A stretch of 64,000 nt of DNA from an uncultured Oscillospiraceae bacterium (GTDB taxonomy: Bacteria; Bacillota; Clostridia; Oscillospirales; Acutalibacteraceae). The stretch covers positions 1 to 64,000 of the forward strand of contig URGH01000001.1 of the NCBI GenBank assembly GCA_900547305.1, in the 5' to 3' direction. The position numbers were made by a program, and so were the translations under genes. This document shows, in pieces, positions 52,389 through 61,094 of the stretch; within the stretch, counting starts at the first letter, position 1; each line of letters begins with the position of its first letter. The notes beneath the pieces are model-generated. The model did no database searches, was not told the DNA's origin, and saw only the letters and a list, made by a program, of their open reading frames with translations.

Positions 52389-52454
52389 CTGACGATCATA
52401 GCATAAATGCTTTAGACTCATAGCTTTGCGTCACACGCTTTCGCATGTTTTGCC
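52384..52454 (-). promoter_or_regulatory. Cyclic di-GMP-I (GEMM) riboswitch
   Basis: Leftward the RNA reads GGCAAAAC, ATGC-GAAA-GCGTGT, GACGCAAAGC, a second stem with GTCTAAAGC, then GTCAGGCTGC. The GNRA tetraloop, the GACGCAAAGC core and the CUAA segment are the GEMM-I consensus. Because the aptamer's 3' GCTGC is also the 5' strand of the terminator, ligand binding would be expected to favour read-through (an ON switch); the direction is inferred. Confidence 0.92.
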
Positions 52455-52469
52455 TTTTACTGTATTTGG

Positions 52470-52498
52470 ATTATACCACAATACTTTTCAAAATGCAA
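52470..52498 (-). promoter_or_regulatory. Promoter of the c-di-GMP riboswitch transcript
   Basis: Leftward TTGCAT (52498-52493), 17-base spacer, TATAAT (52475-52470), a few bases before the aptamer. Confidence 0.8.
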
Positions 52499-52508
52499 GA
52501 GTTTTTTT

Positions 52509-52792
52509 AAAAAAATTAAAATTTCTTATAGTTTTGCCGTAATTTGCACCGTTCATCACATATTCTGCAACGCCCCTGCCTGCAATTTCAGGCTCGTCAG
52601 ATACATAATCCACAAGGTCGTGCACCTGCAAAACGTTTCCGAAGACGAAAATACCCTCTGTCTAGGTTTGACGGGTTTCGTCTACTATAGCGCTGCTCGT
52701 TATTCCGTCTATCACTATTCCGGCGTTGCGGGTCAGCTCATTTTCGATAATAAGCCCTACCGACAAAAGCGGCGTATCACAGCTTGTCAAGA
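52509..52792 (-). pseudogene. Remnant of an FAD-dependent pyridine nucleotide-disulfide oxidoreductase
   Basis: One leftward frame reads SCDTPLLSVGLIIENELTR, then NAGIVIDG, IVDETRQT, a TAG stop, and continues in the same frame EGIFVFGNVLQVHDLVDYVS and DEPEIAGRGVAEYV. This is the C-terminal end of an FAD/NAD(P)-dependent oxidoreductase; functional relatives read GIFxCGNVxHVHDLVD. The in-frame stop, the Cys-to-Phe change and the missing N-terminal three quarters mark it as a decayed fragment. It fills the space between a lipoprotein gene and the riboswitch promoter. Confidence 0.7.
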
Positions 52793-52794
52793 GT

Positions 52795-53541
52795 TTATTT
52801 ATAGTAAGAAAATTCTATCGCCGTTACCGAATCGTTCGTAGGGTCAATATAAACCGTTATGCCGTTGCGGCGGTCGTCCTTTGAAATGAAATAATCAAGA
52901 TAATAATTATTTTCGGCAAGCCCGTAAAAATGCGAGGGTGTTCCGAGGGTATCAATAATATCGGTAATCGCCATTTTATTATTAACGCCGTTTACGCTGA
53001 ACTCGTTATATTGCTCGCTGTTTTGATAAAAGTTATTATCAATGCGCAGTTTCACAATATTGCACTTTTTCATTTTAACCGAGCTGTTTGAGGAATTATA
53101 GAAAACCGCTTTAAGGACTGCGCCCTCCTCGTTTTCAAAAACCGCGTCTACCGTGTCGCAGGCGTATATAAGCGATTCCTCATCGTACTTGCCGCCGTCC
53201 TTAATGTGCCAGCCCTGCTTTTCAAGCGCGGCAATCGTTGTGGGCGCGTCAAGCTCGCTGCCCGCATAATTTACGTTAAACCTGAACTTTTTGCCGAGGT
53301 AAACGTTTGAGTAATTTTCCTCGTCAAAAAGGCTTATATCCACAAACTGCGGCATAATTTTATCATCCGACATTATGGCGGGTCTTTTAACGTTTTCGGG
53401 CGCTTTTTTCGCCGTTTTCTGCACCTTTACGGGCTCGCTGCTCTGAACGCCGTAATCCTTATCAACGGGGGCGCAGGCGGAAAGAGAAAGCATAACGGCA
53501 AAAACTGCCGAAATAAGTATTGCAAAAGCTCTTTTTTTCAT
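52795..53541 (-). CDS. Putative lipoprotein, unknown function
   Basis: 248 residues. Signal peptide and lipobox LSLSAC, a short linker rich in Lys/Pro, then a mixed domain (KKFRFNVNYAGSELDAPTTI, MAITDIIDTLGTPSHFYGL, then NGITVYIDPTNDSVTAI). The last part resembles small SmpA/BamE-like or DUF4309-like folds only loosely. It has its own ribosome site and follows no gene closely. Confidence 0.7.
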   Translation of the reverse strand: MKKRAFAILISAVFAVMLSLSACAPVDKDYGVQSSEPVKVQKTAKKAPENVKRPAIMSDDKIMPQFVDISLFDEENYSNVYLGKKFRFNVNYAGSELDAPTTIAALEKQGWHIKDGGKYDEESLIYACDTVDAVFENEEGAVLKAVFYNSSNSSVKMKKCNIVKLRIDNNFYQNSEQYNEFSVNGVNNKMAITDIIDTLGTPSHFYGLAENNYYLDYFISKDDRRNGITVYIDPTNDSVTAIEFSYYK

Positions 53542-53624
53542 ATTCCGCTCCCCCTTAAGGTCTATATTTCTATTTTATTCCACGCGAGGAAAAAAGTCAA
53601 CACCAACTTTTACCAAAGTGCAAA

Positions 53625-54347
53625 TCAGTGCCCCCGCGGCACTATATCAAGCTTATCCTTTTCTTCCCCTAGGTCTGCGCGCAGTAAAGCCGCAAACACC
53701 ACAAGCAACGGTATTTCCGCCCCGAGCAGCGCCCTGCCCTTTAATACGGTGCAAAGCAGCGCCGATACCACCCCGCCCGCGGTGAATGCCGCTATCATTG
53801 ATAGGTGCATAAGCAGCTCCGCCAAAATATCTTTATTTCTGTGGCGCAGCCATTTTACAAACTTAACGCCCGTCTGCCGCAGGTGGTTGGTGCAAAACGT
53901 GGTAGCCATTGCAACGTGGCGCGATTGCCTGAATGTATTATACTGCATTGATGCCACAAAGTTTATTGCCACCTGGCATATTTGCGGCGGCGCGTCGTCG
54001 GGAATAAAGGCAATCCCTAAAAACGCCAGCATTTCAAAGCCTATAAAGAATGTATCCCACCGCATTTTAAGCGCCGAGCTTGTGTATTTCGGCATAAGCT
54101 CGGATATTACCGCGCCCGCGAAATACGCCGATATGGGTATTAAATAATAAAGCGCTTTTTTAAAGTTGAACGTGCCTATATTTACGGACATTAAAACAAA
54201 ATTCGCCGTTTGTGCGTTGCAGAAAACTCTGCCTTTAAGTATAAACGTGTACGCGCCCAAATATCCGCCTACGGCTATCATGGTTACAAACACCCAAAAT
54301 TTTTCACACTCAAGCTCGGCGCGCTCTGCCTCTTTATTACCGCTCAT
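53625..54347 (-). CDS. DUF1275 (YoaK-like) membrane protein
   Basis: 240 residues with about six membrane helices. VGGYLGAYTFILKGRVFCNA with QTANFVLM, and ATTFCTNHLRQ, are signatures of the family. Function is unknown, perhaps transport. It overlaps the YhaN-like gene by 11 bases. Confidence 0.85.
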   Translation of the reverse strand: MSGNKEAERAELECEKFWVFVTMIAVGGYLGAYTFILKGRVFCNAQTANFVLMSVNIGTFNFKKALYYLIPISAYFAGAVISELMPKYTSSALKMRWDTFFIGFEMLAFLGIAFIPDDAPPQICQVAINFVASMQYNTFRQSRHVAMATTFCTNHLRQTGVKFVKWLRHRNKDILAELLMHLSMIAAFTAGGVVSALLCTVLKGRALLGAEIPLLVVFAALLRADLGEEKDKLDIVPRGH

Positions 54348-56700
54348 CTTTTTCTCCCAAATCAGTTTCCGCCGCGCCTGCTTTCACCGCCGCGTCTCTT
54401 ACCGCCCCGTGGCACGTAAACATTATTACCTGGCATTTCTCCGAATATTCCCGTAAAAACTCCGCCGCGGTTTTCATTCTGCGGTCGTCATACTGCGCAA
54501 GCGAGTCGTCCAAAAATATCGGCAGCGCGCCAGAGGTCTCAAATATTACGGAGGAAAGCGCCAACCGCAAGCTTAAATACGCCTGATCCGCCGTGCCGCT
54601 GCTTAAATAATCCGCCTCGTGGCTGCCGAACTCGCCGTTTTTCTCAACGCTCATATCAAACGCCTTTGAAATAAGCACCGAGCCGTAAGCGCCGCCTGTC
54701 AGCCTTGCAAAAATATCCGCCGCCTTTTTCTCCAGCGCCGAGCCGTAGCTGCCGCGAAGCTCGGCAAAGCTGTTTTGCAGAATTTCAAGCGCCGTATCCG
54801 CCGCGCGGCAAAAATCCTCCTGGCGGCTTATTTTCTCGGTAAGCTCTTTAATTTCCGATTTAAGCGTTTCGGGGTCGGGCGCGTTTTTAAGGCTTACCCT
54901 GTCCTCAGTCTCCGCCGCCGTTAAAGCGTTGCGCTTTTTGGCAATTTCCGCCGCAAGGCTTTCATATTCCGCTTTAATGCCCTCAAAATCCGTGTCGCCC
55001 GCGGTTTCGGGCAAAGCCGCTAATTTTTCGCGTGCCTCTTCATAAGAAATATTGCCGAGGTCGCGCGCTAAATAATTAAGCCTTTGCTTTATCTGCTTTA
55101 ATTGCTCCGCCTTTTCGCTGAGGGTATCAAGCCCGCGCGCAATCTCCTCTATGCTCGCCGCGGGTTTATAGCTGCCGTAAAGTTCAAAAAGCGTTTTTTC
55201 GGCGGTTTTATAAGCACTTTCCAACTCGTTCTTTGCCATTTCGCTTTCAAGCAGCAGCTTTTTCTGATTTTCAAGCGCCGCCGCTCCCATTCCGAGCGAG
55301 GTATTTATCGCCTCAAACCGCGCCGATAAAAGAGATATTTGCTGCAAAACCTCCGCCTTACCCGCATTAAGCCTTTCAGTCTCTGTTTCAAGGGCTTTAA
55401 GCTTATTTTCATACTCTGCAAGCGCGCGTTTATCCGCAGGGCGCAAAAGAAAACTCAAAAGCGCCGATACCGCCGCCCCCGCGGCAGGTATTAAAGCCAC
55501 GCTCTGCATTTTAAAGGCGAAAAGCAGCAGCGCCGCTAAAAGCGCAAAGCCCGCAACCGTGATAAATACAATATTTATGCCGCTCTTTTTCCGCTTAACG
55601 TCGTTTTCGGTCGCTTTAAGGCTCTCCGCGCTCTTTTTATTCTCGGAAATATTATTTTCAATTTCCGCTTTTTTATTATTTAAACCGTCAATTTCCCTTT
55701 CAAGGCTCTCGGCTTTTTCCCTGCCGCCCTTATCCTCGGCGGTTTCGGTACTCTCTTTCAGCCTTTGCACCTCGGCGGTTTTATCCTTTAATCTTTCGGC
55801 GACGGTTTCAAACTTTGCAAGGCACATTTTTACCTTGCCGACATACAAATCGTCTATTACACCGCCGTCCGATAACCGCAGCTGCTCCCTTGCCTTTTCC
55901 AATTCTTCCTTGGTTTCAAGCATTTCTTTAAGCCTTGCGGCGTTGCGTATATCCTGCTCGGCGTCAATTTTCGCTTTAAGATACGCCGCGCGCTCGGTTT
56001 CCTTTTCAACCATTTTATTAATAAGGTCGGCGTTTTTTCTGTATTCCGCGTGCTTTTCGTATATGCGCTCCGCCTTTTCAAGCTCGTCATTCAGCAGTGC
56101 CAACTGCTTTTTGTTTTTATCGCACTCCCCCGCTCTGCCGCTTTTGGAAATAAGGCTTAGGCGCGCCTTTTGCAGCCTGTCGCTTACTGTGTTAAAGGAT
56201 ACCGATTCATCCCCCGTAGTCACCATATTTGAAAGCTTTGAGTTTATTTCGCTCTCGGCGGACGCGTCGCTTTCCGCCTTGCCGAACTGCCCCACAAAAA
56301 CGCTTCGCTCAAAGGCGGCGGCGGAAAGCCCGAAAAATCTGCTCCCCACATCACCCGATAAGCTCTCGCGCGTGCCTGCCGACATATCGGTAAGGGTTAT
56401 TTTATCGCTCGAATTGGTTTTGCCGAACTCCCGCTCTAAGCGGTAGCTTCTGCCGCCGTGCTCAAAATCAATGCTGCCGGCAGGCTTTTCCCCGCTCCAC
56501 GGGGCGTATTTTTTGCGCGGATTTTTAGCAAGGGCGGAAGACCCGCGCTCGCTGCCGTAGAACATCATTTTAATAAAGGTCATAACCGTGGTTTTGCCGT
56601 TCTCATTCTCGCCGTATATCACGTTAAAGCCGTCTTCAAAATCCACCGTTTTGTTTTTAAGCCCGCCGAACGCGGCAATATATACCCTTTTAATTTTCAT
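54337..56700 (-). CDS. YhaN/SbcC-like SMC-family ATPase
   Basis: 787 residues. N-terminal FGGLKNKTVDF and Walker A YGENENGKTTVM; long coiled coils from about 170 to 700, interrupted near 370-410 by two hydrophobic segments (VFITVAGFALLAALLLF), as in YhaN. The C-terminal signature YLSSGTADQAYLSLRLAL and Walker B PIFLDDSLAQYDD complete the ATPase head. With its metallophosphoesterase partner (11-base overlap) it should form an SbcCD/Rad50-Mre11-like DNA-end processing complex. Confidence 0.88.
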   Translation of the reverse strand: MKIKRVYIAAFGGLKNKTVDFEDGFNVIYGENENGKTTVMTFIKMMFYGSERGSSALAKNPRKKYAPWSGEKPAGSIDFEHGGRSYRLEREFGKTNSSDKITLTDMSAGTRESLSGDVGSRFFGLSAAAFERSVFVGQFGKAESDASAESEINSKLSNMVTTGDESVSFNTVSDRLQKARLSLISKSGRAGECDKNKKQLALLNDELEKAERIYEKHAEYRKNADLINKMVEKETERAAYLKAKIDAEQDIRNAARLKEMLETKEELEKAREQLRLSDGGVIDDLYVGKVKMCLAKFETVAERLKDKTAEVQRLKESTETAEDKGGREKAESLEREIDGLNNKKAEIENNISENKKSAESLKATENDVKRKKSGINIVFITVAGFALLAALLLFAFKMQSVALIPAAGAAVSALLSFLLRPADKRALAEYENKLKALETETERLNAGKAEVLQQISLLSARFEAINTSLGMGAAALENQKKLLLESEMAKNELESAYKTAEKTLFELYGSYKPAASIEEIARGLDTLSEKAEQLKQIKQRLNYLARDLGNISYEEAREKLAALPETAGDTDFEGIKAEYESLAAEIAKKRNALTAAETEDRVSLKNAPDPETLKSEIKELTEKISRQEDFCRAADTALEILQNSFAELRGSYGSALEKKAADIFARLTGGAYGSVLISKAFDMSVEKNGEFGSHEADYLSSGTADQAYLSLRLALSSVIFETSGALPIFLDDSLAQYDDRRMKTAAEFLREYSEKCQVIMFTCHGAVRDAAVKAGAAETDLGEKDER

Positions 56701-57808
56701 CGCAGCTCACCTCGCCGTCAAACGCCTTTAAGCCTAATTTCAGCGCCTCTTTTAAATTCTCTTTTTCTTCTTCCTCCGCTGCGTTCAGCCTTGAAAGCAT
56801 ATTTTTAACGAACAATCCCTTTAAAGAAATTTCGCGCGATAATTCATCGTAATTAACGGGCGGTTCGGTTTTATCCCGCAGCTTTACAAAATAAAGCGTG
56901 CCGAGCCTGCCCTGAATTTCCGCCGTGTTTACGTCTGATACGCCCGTAAGCTCCAGCTTAAACAGGTTTTCGGCGTAATTTTCGCCGTATTTTTCTCTTA
57001 AAACGGCAAGAATTTTTTCCGCCGCCGCGGCGTTTGTTTCGCTGCCCGTAACGTCAATTTTTTCATAAAGGCACATTCTGCGCGCCGTTGGCAGAAATTC
57101 AAGGCGGCAATTCCCTTTTGATATTTCGCCTATATAAACGCCCTTTTCGCCCAGCTCGTCAAAGCCCATACCCTCTGGGCAGCCTGAGTATGCGAAAAAT
57201 GTTTTACCCAGCCGCTGTATTTCGGTGCGCTTGTGTATGTGACCCAGCGCTATGTAATCCATTCCGCTGCTTTCAATAAACCTTGGGGTGACGGAATTAT
57301 AAGCCGAGCCCATATCGCCGCGCATATCTCCGTGCAGCACCATTAAATTTATGTAGTCGTCATCGGGCGGGGTAAGCGAGAAACGCTCTTTGCCCGCCAA
57401 ATACACGCTTTCAAAAGACCTGCCGTACACCCGCAGCTTTATATCGTCAAAGGTTATGCAGTCGTCGGTAGCGCCCAAAACATAAAGATTTTGCGGCAGC
57501 TTTCGGGTTTTAAAGGGCGAGTCCGCCGTCAGCGGGTCGTGGTTTCCCGCGGAAAACACCACCTTAATATCAGGCACGGCGGCTATTTTTGCAAACACGG
57601 GCGCAATAAGCTCCTCGGGTATGTTATTTGAATCGAAAACATCCCCCGCGGCGGCTATAACCCGCACGTTTTGCTCCCGTGCCGTATCAATTATACGCTC
57701 AAAGGTCATAAGCGTTTCATATCTTCTCATATTCGCGCCCGCGCCTAAAAAGCTCTGGGCGGCGCCTATATGTATATCGGCTAAATGCAGAATTTTAACA
57801 CTGTTCAA
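56690..57808 (-). CDS. SbcD/YhaO-like metallophosphoesterase
   Basis: 372 residues. Phosphoesterase motifs are complete: LHLADIHIGA, AAGDVFDSN, SAGNHDPL, VLHGDMRG and LGHIHKR. It is the nuclease partner of the downstream YhaN-like ATPase and is encoded first in the two-gene unit. Confidence 0.92.
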   Translation of the reverse strand: MNSVKILHLADIHIGAAQSFLGAGANMRRYETLMTFERIIDTAREQNVRVIAAAGDVFDSNNIPEELIAPVFAKIAAVPDIKVVFSAGNHDPLTADSPFKTRKLPQNLYVLGATDDCITFDDIKLRVYGRSFESVYLAGKERFSLTPPDDDYINLMVLHGDMRGDMGSAYNSVTPRFIESSGMDYIALGHIHKRTEIQRLGKTFFAYSGCPEGMGFDELGEKGVYIGEISKGNCRLEFLPTARRMCLYEKIDVTGSETNAAAAEKILAVLREKYGENYAENLFKLELTGVSDVNTAEIQGRLGTLYFVKLRDKTEPPVNYDELSREISLKGLFVKNMLSRLNAAEEEEKENLKEALKLGLKAFDGEVSCDEN

Positions 57809-57866
57809 AGCATATCATCCCCTGCTTTTAAATATAACATTTTTACAGTGATTTCGCAAGTATGTT

Positions 57867-57895
57867 TTGACTTTAACGGTTTAATGTGTTAAAAT
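57867..57895 (+). promoter_or_regulatory. Promoter of yerC
   Basis: TTGACT (57867), 17-base spacer, TAAAAT (57890), 32 bases before the start codon. Confidence 0.7.
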
Positions 57896-57927
57896 AAATT
57901 TATAATGAATTGAAAGAAGTCTGAAAT

Positions 57928-58206
57928 ATGGAAAAAAACAATTCAACCGACCAGCTTTTTGAGGCTATTTTAACCCTTAAAAATAAGGAAGAATGCTATA
58001 AATTTTTCTCCGACGCCTGCACGCCGAAAGAAATTCAAGCAATAGCGCAGCGCTACACGGTAGGCAAAATGCTTTACAATAAGGCGGTTTACAGCGAGAT
58101 TATAGAGGCAACCGGCGCCAGCACCGCCACCATAAGCAGGGTAAGCCGCTCTATAAACGAGGGCTACAAAATGGTTTTTGAAAGGTTAAAGCAGGAAAAT
58201 GAGTAA
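57928..58206 (+). CDS. YerC/YecD family TrpR-like regulator
   Basis: 92 residues. TPKEIQAIAQRYTVGKMLYN and YSEIIEATGASTATISRVSR form the TrpR-like helix-turn-helix of the YerC family, whose regulon is poorly known. It overlaps the methyltransferase gene by 8 bases. Confidence 0.92.
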   Translation: MEKNNSTDQLFEAILTLKNKEECYKFFSDACTPKEIQAIAQRYTVGKMLYNKAVYSEIIEATGASTATISRVSRSINEGYKMVFERLKQENE

Positions 58207-58942
58207 TTACGACCGCTTTGCCGAGGTTTACGACCGCCTTATGGACGATGTTGACTATAAAGCGCGCACCGATTATTTGCTCTCGCTTTTTGAAAAGCAC
58301 GACCGCCGCCCCACCCTGCTTTTAGACCTTGCCTGCGGCACGGGCGGGTTTTCAAACGAGTTTGCAAAGCGTGGTACCGACGTTATAGGGGTGGATATTT
58401 CGGAGGAAATGTTAGCCTCGGCGCGGCAAAATTCCGCCGAGTGTAAAACCGACGTGCTTTACCTCTGCCAGCCCGCACAGGAATTAGACCTTTACGGCAC
58501 GGTGGACGGCGCTGTTTGCTGCCTTGACAGCCTTAACCACATAACCGATTATTCCGCGTTTTGCGCCGCGATTTCAAAGGTATCGCTTTTTCTTGAAAAG
58601 GGCAGGCTTTTTATTTTTGACGTTAACACCGTTTTTAAGCATAAGCACATACTGGCGGATAATACATATGTTATTGACCGCGAAGACGTTTACTGCGTAT
58701 GGCAGAACGAAACCGACCCTGAAACGCTTGAAACGGATATATTGCTCGATTTCTTTATAAAGGACGGGGACGTTTACCGCCGCAGCGGCGAAGAATTTTC
58801 AGAGCGCGCCTATTCCGACAGTCAAATCGATAAAGCGCTCGCATCGGCGGGGCTTGAAAAGGTAGCCGTGTATGCCGATATGACCCTCTCGCCCCCCGAC
58901 AGAGAAACCGAGCGGGCAATATATGTTGCAAGAAAAATCTGA
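58199..58942 (+). CDS. Class I SAM-dependent methyltransferase
   Basis: 247 residues. Motif I is LLDLACGTGGFSNEF, then VIGVDISEEMLASAR and GAVCCLDSLNHITD. Likely a small-molecule or protein methyltransferase; the substrate is not evident. Cotranscribed with yerC. Confidence 0.88.
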   Translation: MSNYDRFAEVYDRLMDDVDYKARTDYLLSLFEKHDRRPTLLLDLACGTGGFSNEFAKRGTDVIGVDISEEMLASARQNSAECKTDVLYLCQPAQELDLYGTVDGAVCCLDSLNHITDYSAFCAAISKVSLFLEKGRLFIFDVNTVFKHKHILADNTYVIDREDVYCVWQNETDPETLETDILLDFFIKDGDVYRRSGEEFSERAYSDSQIDKALASAGLEKVAVYADMTLSPPDRETERAIYVARKI

Positions 58943-58951
58943 CTATATAAC

Positions 58952-58983
58952 AACCCCCGAAAGTCTGATAGCTTTCGGGGGTT
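58952..58983 (+). terminator. Terminator after the methyltransferase gene
   Basis: AACCCCCGAAAG pairs with CTTTCGGGGGTT around an 8-base loop, followed by ATTATATT. It may also serve the convergent cohesin gene. Confidence 0.8.
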
Positions 58984-59042
58984 ATTATATTCCGATACTT
59001 TGCCGTGTGCCAAAGCAACCGCCCTCAAATAAGCAGGGCGGA

Positions 59043-59561
59043 TTATTTAACCGTTACCGTTCCGTTTTCGGTCTTGACCGAAATTGCCTTTTCATCATAA
59101 TTGCAAACGCTGTTTTCGCCGCAAATTGCCTTTATTTCCGAGCTGCCCGACGCGCCGTCCTTAATCTTAAAGCTCAGGTACGCCAAATTGCCGTCCTTTT
59201 TAACGTCGCCGTCCTCAACGCTTACAAGTTTTAGTTTTCCGTCTTCGGCTTTTGCCACTTCGCAGTCGGTAAGCAGCTCGCCATTTTCAAAACTTAAATA
59301 TTCAAGCGCGTCCGCGTTATATTCAAACTCAATAAAAAATCCCATAGCGCCCGGGTTACCCTTAAAACTTACGGGAACCTTTATATTCTTTCCCGTTTCC
59401 GCCGAAACCGAGCCAACGCTTATAATCGGCGTGCCGCCGTTACCCGCTGCCGAGCCGTTGCCCGATTTGAAAGTATGTACCAGCCAAACGCCGAGCGCGC
59501 CCAAAAGAACAAGCCCCGCCGCAACAGATGAAATTATTATAATTAAATTTTTCTTGCTCAA
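59043..59561 (-). CDS. Membrane-anchored single cohesin-domain protein
   Basis: 172 residues. An N-terminal membrane helix (IIIISSVAAGLVLLGALGVW) and a Gly/Ser/Asn linker lead to one cohesin domain of about 125 residues: ISVGSVSAETGKNIKVPVSF, GNPGAMGFFIEFEYNADALE and GNLAYLSFKIKDGASG. Cohesins bind dockerin-bearing enzymes or scaffoldins. A single anchored cohesin is like ruminococcal anchoring scaffoldins, although those are usually sortase-attached. No dockerin is seen in this window. A cohesin-like non-cellulosomal domain remains possible. Confidence 0.83.
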   Translation of the reverse strand: MSKKNLIIIISSVAAGLVLLGALGVWLVHTFKSGNGSAAGNGGTPIISVGSVSAETGKNIKVPVSFKGNPGAMGFFIEFEYNADALEYLSFENGELLTDCEVAKAEDGKLKLVSVEDGDVKKDGNLAYLSFKIKDGASGSSEIKAICGENSVCNYDEKAISVKTENGTVTVK

Positions 59562-59586
59562 TTCTTACACCGTCCTTAAATTACAT

Positions 59587-59614
59587 AATATAACATTTAT
59601 ATACTTATTGTCAA
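59587..59614 (-). promoter_or_regulatory. Promoter of the cohesin gene
   Basis: Leftward TTGACA (59614-59609), 16-base spacer, TATATT (59592-59587). Confidence 0.65.
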
Positions 59615-59676
59615 GGATAATCAGATTACATGTTTTTGTAGAAAACGTAAAAAATCAACTTTTTGCGCTTTATTAC

Positions 59677-59705
59677 TTGAAAAAACGGCGTACAGATATT
59701 ATAAT
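59677..59705 (+). promoter_or_regulatory. Promoter of the aspartate aminotransferase gene
   Basis: TTGAAA (59677), 17-base spacer, TATAAT (59700). Confidence 0.7.
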
Positions 59706-59729
59706 TATTTAGTTATGAGGTGAAAATGT

Positions 59730-61013
59730 ATGTCAGATTATTTAAGTATGAACAGAGACGAGCTTGCAGCCGAGCTTAAAAACGTGCGTAATGAGTATGA
59801 ACACATGCGCAGTATGCACTTATCGCTTGATATGTCGCGCGGCAAGCCGGGCTTTGACAATATGGATTTAAGCGAAAAAATGTTCGACCTTGTGGGTAAC
59901 GATACGGGCTTTAAGAACATAAGCGGAATAGACTGCCGCAACTACGGCGGGCTTGACGGGCTTGCAGAGCTTAAAAACCTTTTCGGTAAAATTTTAGGGC
60001 TCAGCCCCGACCAGATTATAGTGGGAGGAAATTCTTCGCTTAATATGATGTTTGATACCATAGCGCAGGCTATGACCCACGGTATGGGCGGCGAGCCATG
60101 GATGAAGCAGGGCAAGCTTAAATTCCTGTGCCCCGTGCCGGGGTATGACCGCCACTTTGCGGTTACCGAGTATTTCGGCTTTGAGCTTGTACCCGTTCAG
60201 ATGAATGACGAGGGTCCCGATATGGACGAGGTTGAGGAGCTTGTAAAGGACCCGTCGGTTAAGGGAATATGGTGTGTTCCGAAATATTCAAACCCCGAGG
60301 GTATAACCTATTCGGATAATGTAGTCCGCCGTATGGCGCGCCTAAAGCCCGCTGCGGGGGATTTCAGAATTTTTTGGGATAACGCCTATGCGGTGCACGA
60401 TTTGTATGATGAGGGCGATACGCTGCTTAATATATATGATGAGTGCGTTAAGGCGGGCAGCCCCGATCTTCCCATAATTTTCACGTCCACCTCCAAAATA
60501 ACCTTCCCGGGCGCGGGCGTGGCGGTTGAGGCGGCAAGCCCCAACAATGTGGCGCTTTTAAAGGGAAGAATGAAATATCAGACCATAGGGCCCGATAAGC
60601 TCAACCAGTTAAGGCACGCGCGTATGTTCAGAACCGTGGCGGATATTGAAAAGCATATGAAACGCCACGCGGCAATTTTAAGACCTAAATTTGAAACGGT
60701 TGAAAAAGAGCTGCAAAATCAGCTTTCCGGCACGGGTATTGCCCGCTGGACAACGCCGCGCGGAGGGTATTTTATAAGCCTTTATGTGCTTGAGGGCTGC
60801 GCTAAAAGGGTAGAGCAGCTTTGTGCAAACGCGGGTATGATACTGACCCCCGCGGGAGCCACATATCCCTACGGCAACGACCCCAAGGACTCAAATATAA
60901 GAATAGCCCCCTCTTACCCCTCGGTTGAGGAAATAGAGAAGGCGTCGGAGGTTTTAGCGCTAGCGGTAAGATATGCGGCGCTGGAAAAATTACTTGCCGA
61001 CAAAGAAAATTAG
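59730..61013 (+). CDS. Class Ic aspartate aminotransferase
   Basis: 427 residues. SLDMSRGKPGFDNMDLS, NYGGLDGLAEL, VGGNSSLNMMFD, CPVPGYDRHFAVTE and the PLP-lysine region TSTSKITFPGAGVA identify the large clostridial-type aspartate aminotransferase (type Ic). It transfers the amino group between aspartate and 2-oxoglutarate in the cytoplasm. It appears monocistronic. Confidence 0.92.
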   Translation: MSDYLSMNRDELAAELKNVRNEYEHMRSMHLSLDMSRGKPGFDNMDLSEKMFDLVGNDTGFKNISGIDCRNYGGLDGLAELKNLFGKILGLSPDQIIVGGNSSLNMMFDTIAQAMTHGMGGEPWMKQGKLKFLCPVPGYDRHFAVTEYFGFELVPVQMNDEGPDMDEVEELVKDPSVKGIWCVPKYSNPEGITYSDNVVRRMARLKPAAGDFRIFWDNAYAVHDLYDEGDTLLNIYDECVKAGSPDLPIIFTSTSKITFPGAGVAVEAASPNNVALLKGRMKYQTIGPDKLNQLRHARMFRTVADIEKHMKRHAAILRPKFETVEKELQNQLSGTGIARWTTPRGGYFISLYVLEGCAKRVEQLCANAGMILTPAGATYPYGNDPKDSNIRIAPSYPSVEEIEKASEVLALAVRYAALEKLLADKEN

Positions 61014-61032
61014 GTGATTTTACATATAACGA

Positions 61033-61061
61033 TTGACTTTAGTCGCGTTTATATGTATAAT
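61033..61061 (+). promoter_or_regulatory. Promoter of secDF
   Basis: TTGACT (61033), 17-base spacer, TATAAT (61056), 34 bases before the secD ATG. Confidence 0.8.
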
Positions 61062-61094
61062 ACATATTAATCACATATAGTGGAGGATTTGCCA

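Noticed and set aside
55559..56446. 295-codon rightward ORF
   Set aside because: Antisense to the coiled-coil region of the YhaN-like gene; the Ser/Leu-rich composition mirrors Glu/Lys-rich codons on the other strand.
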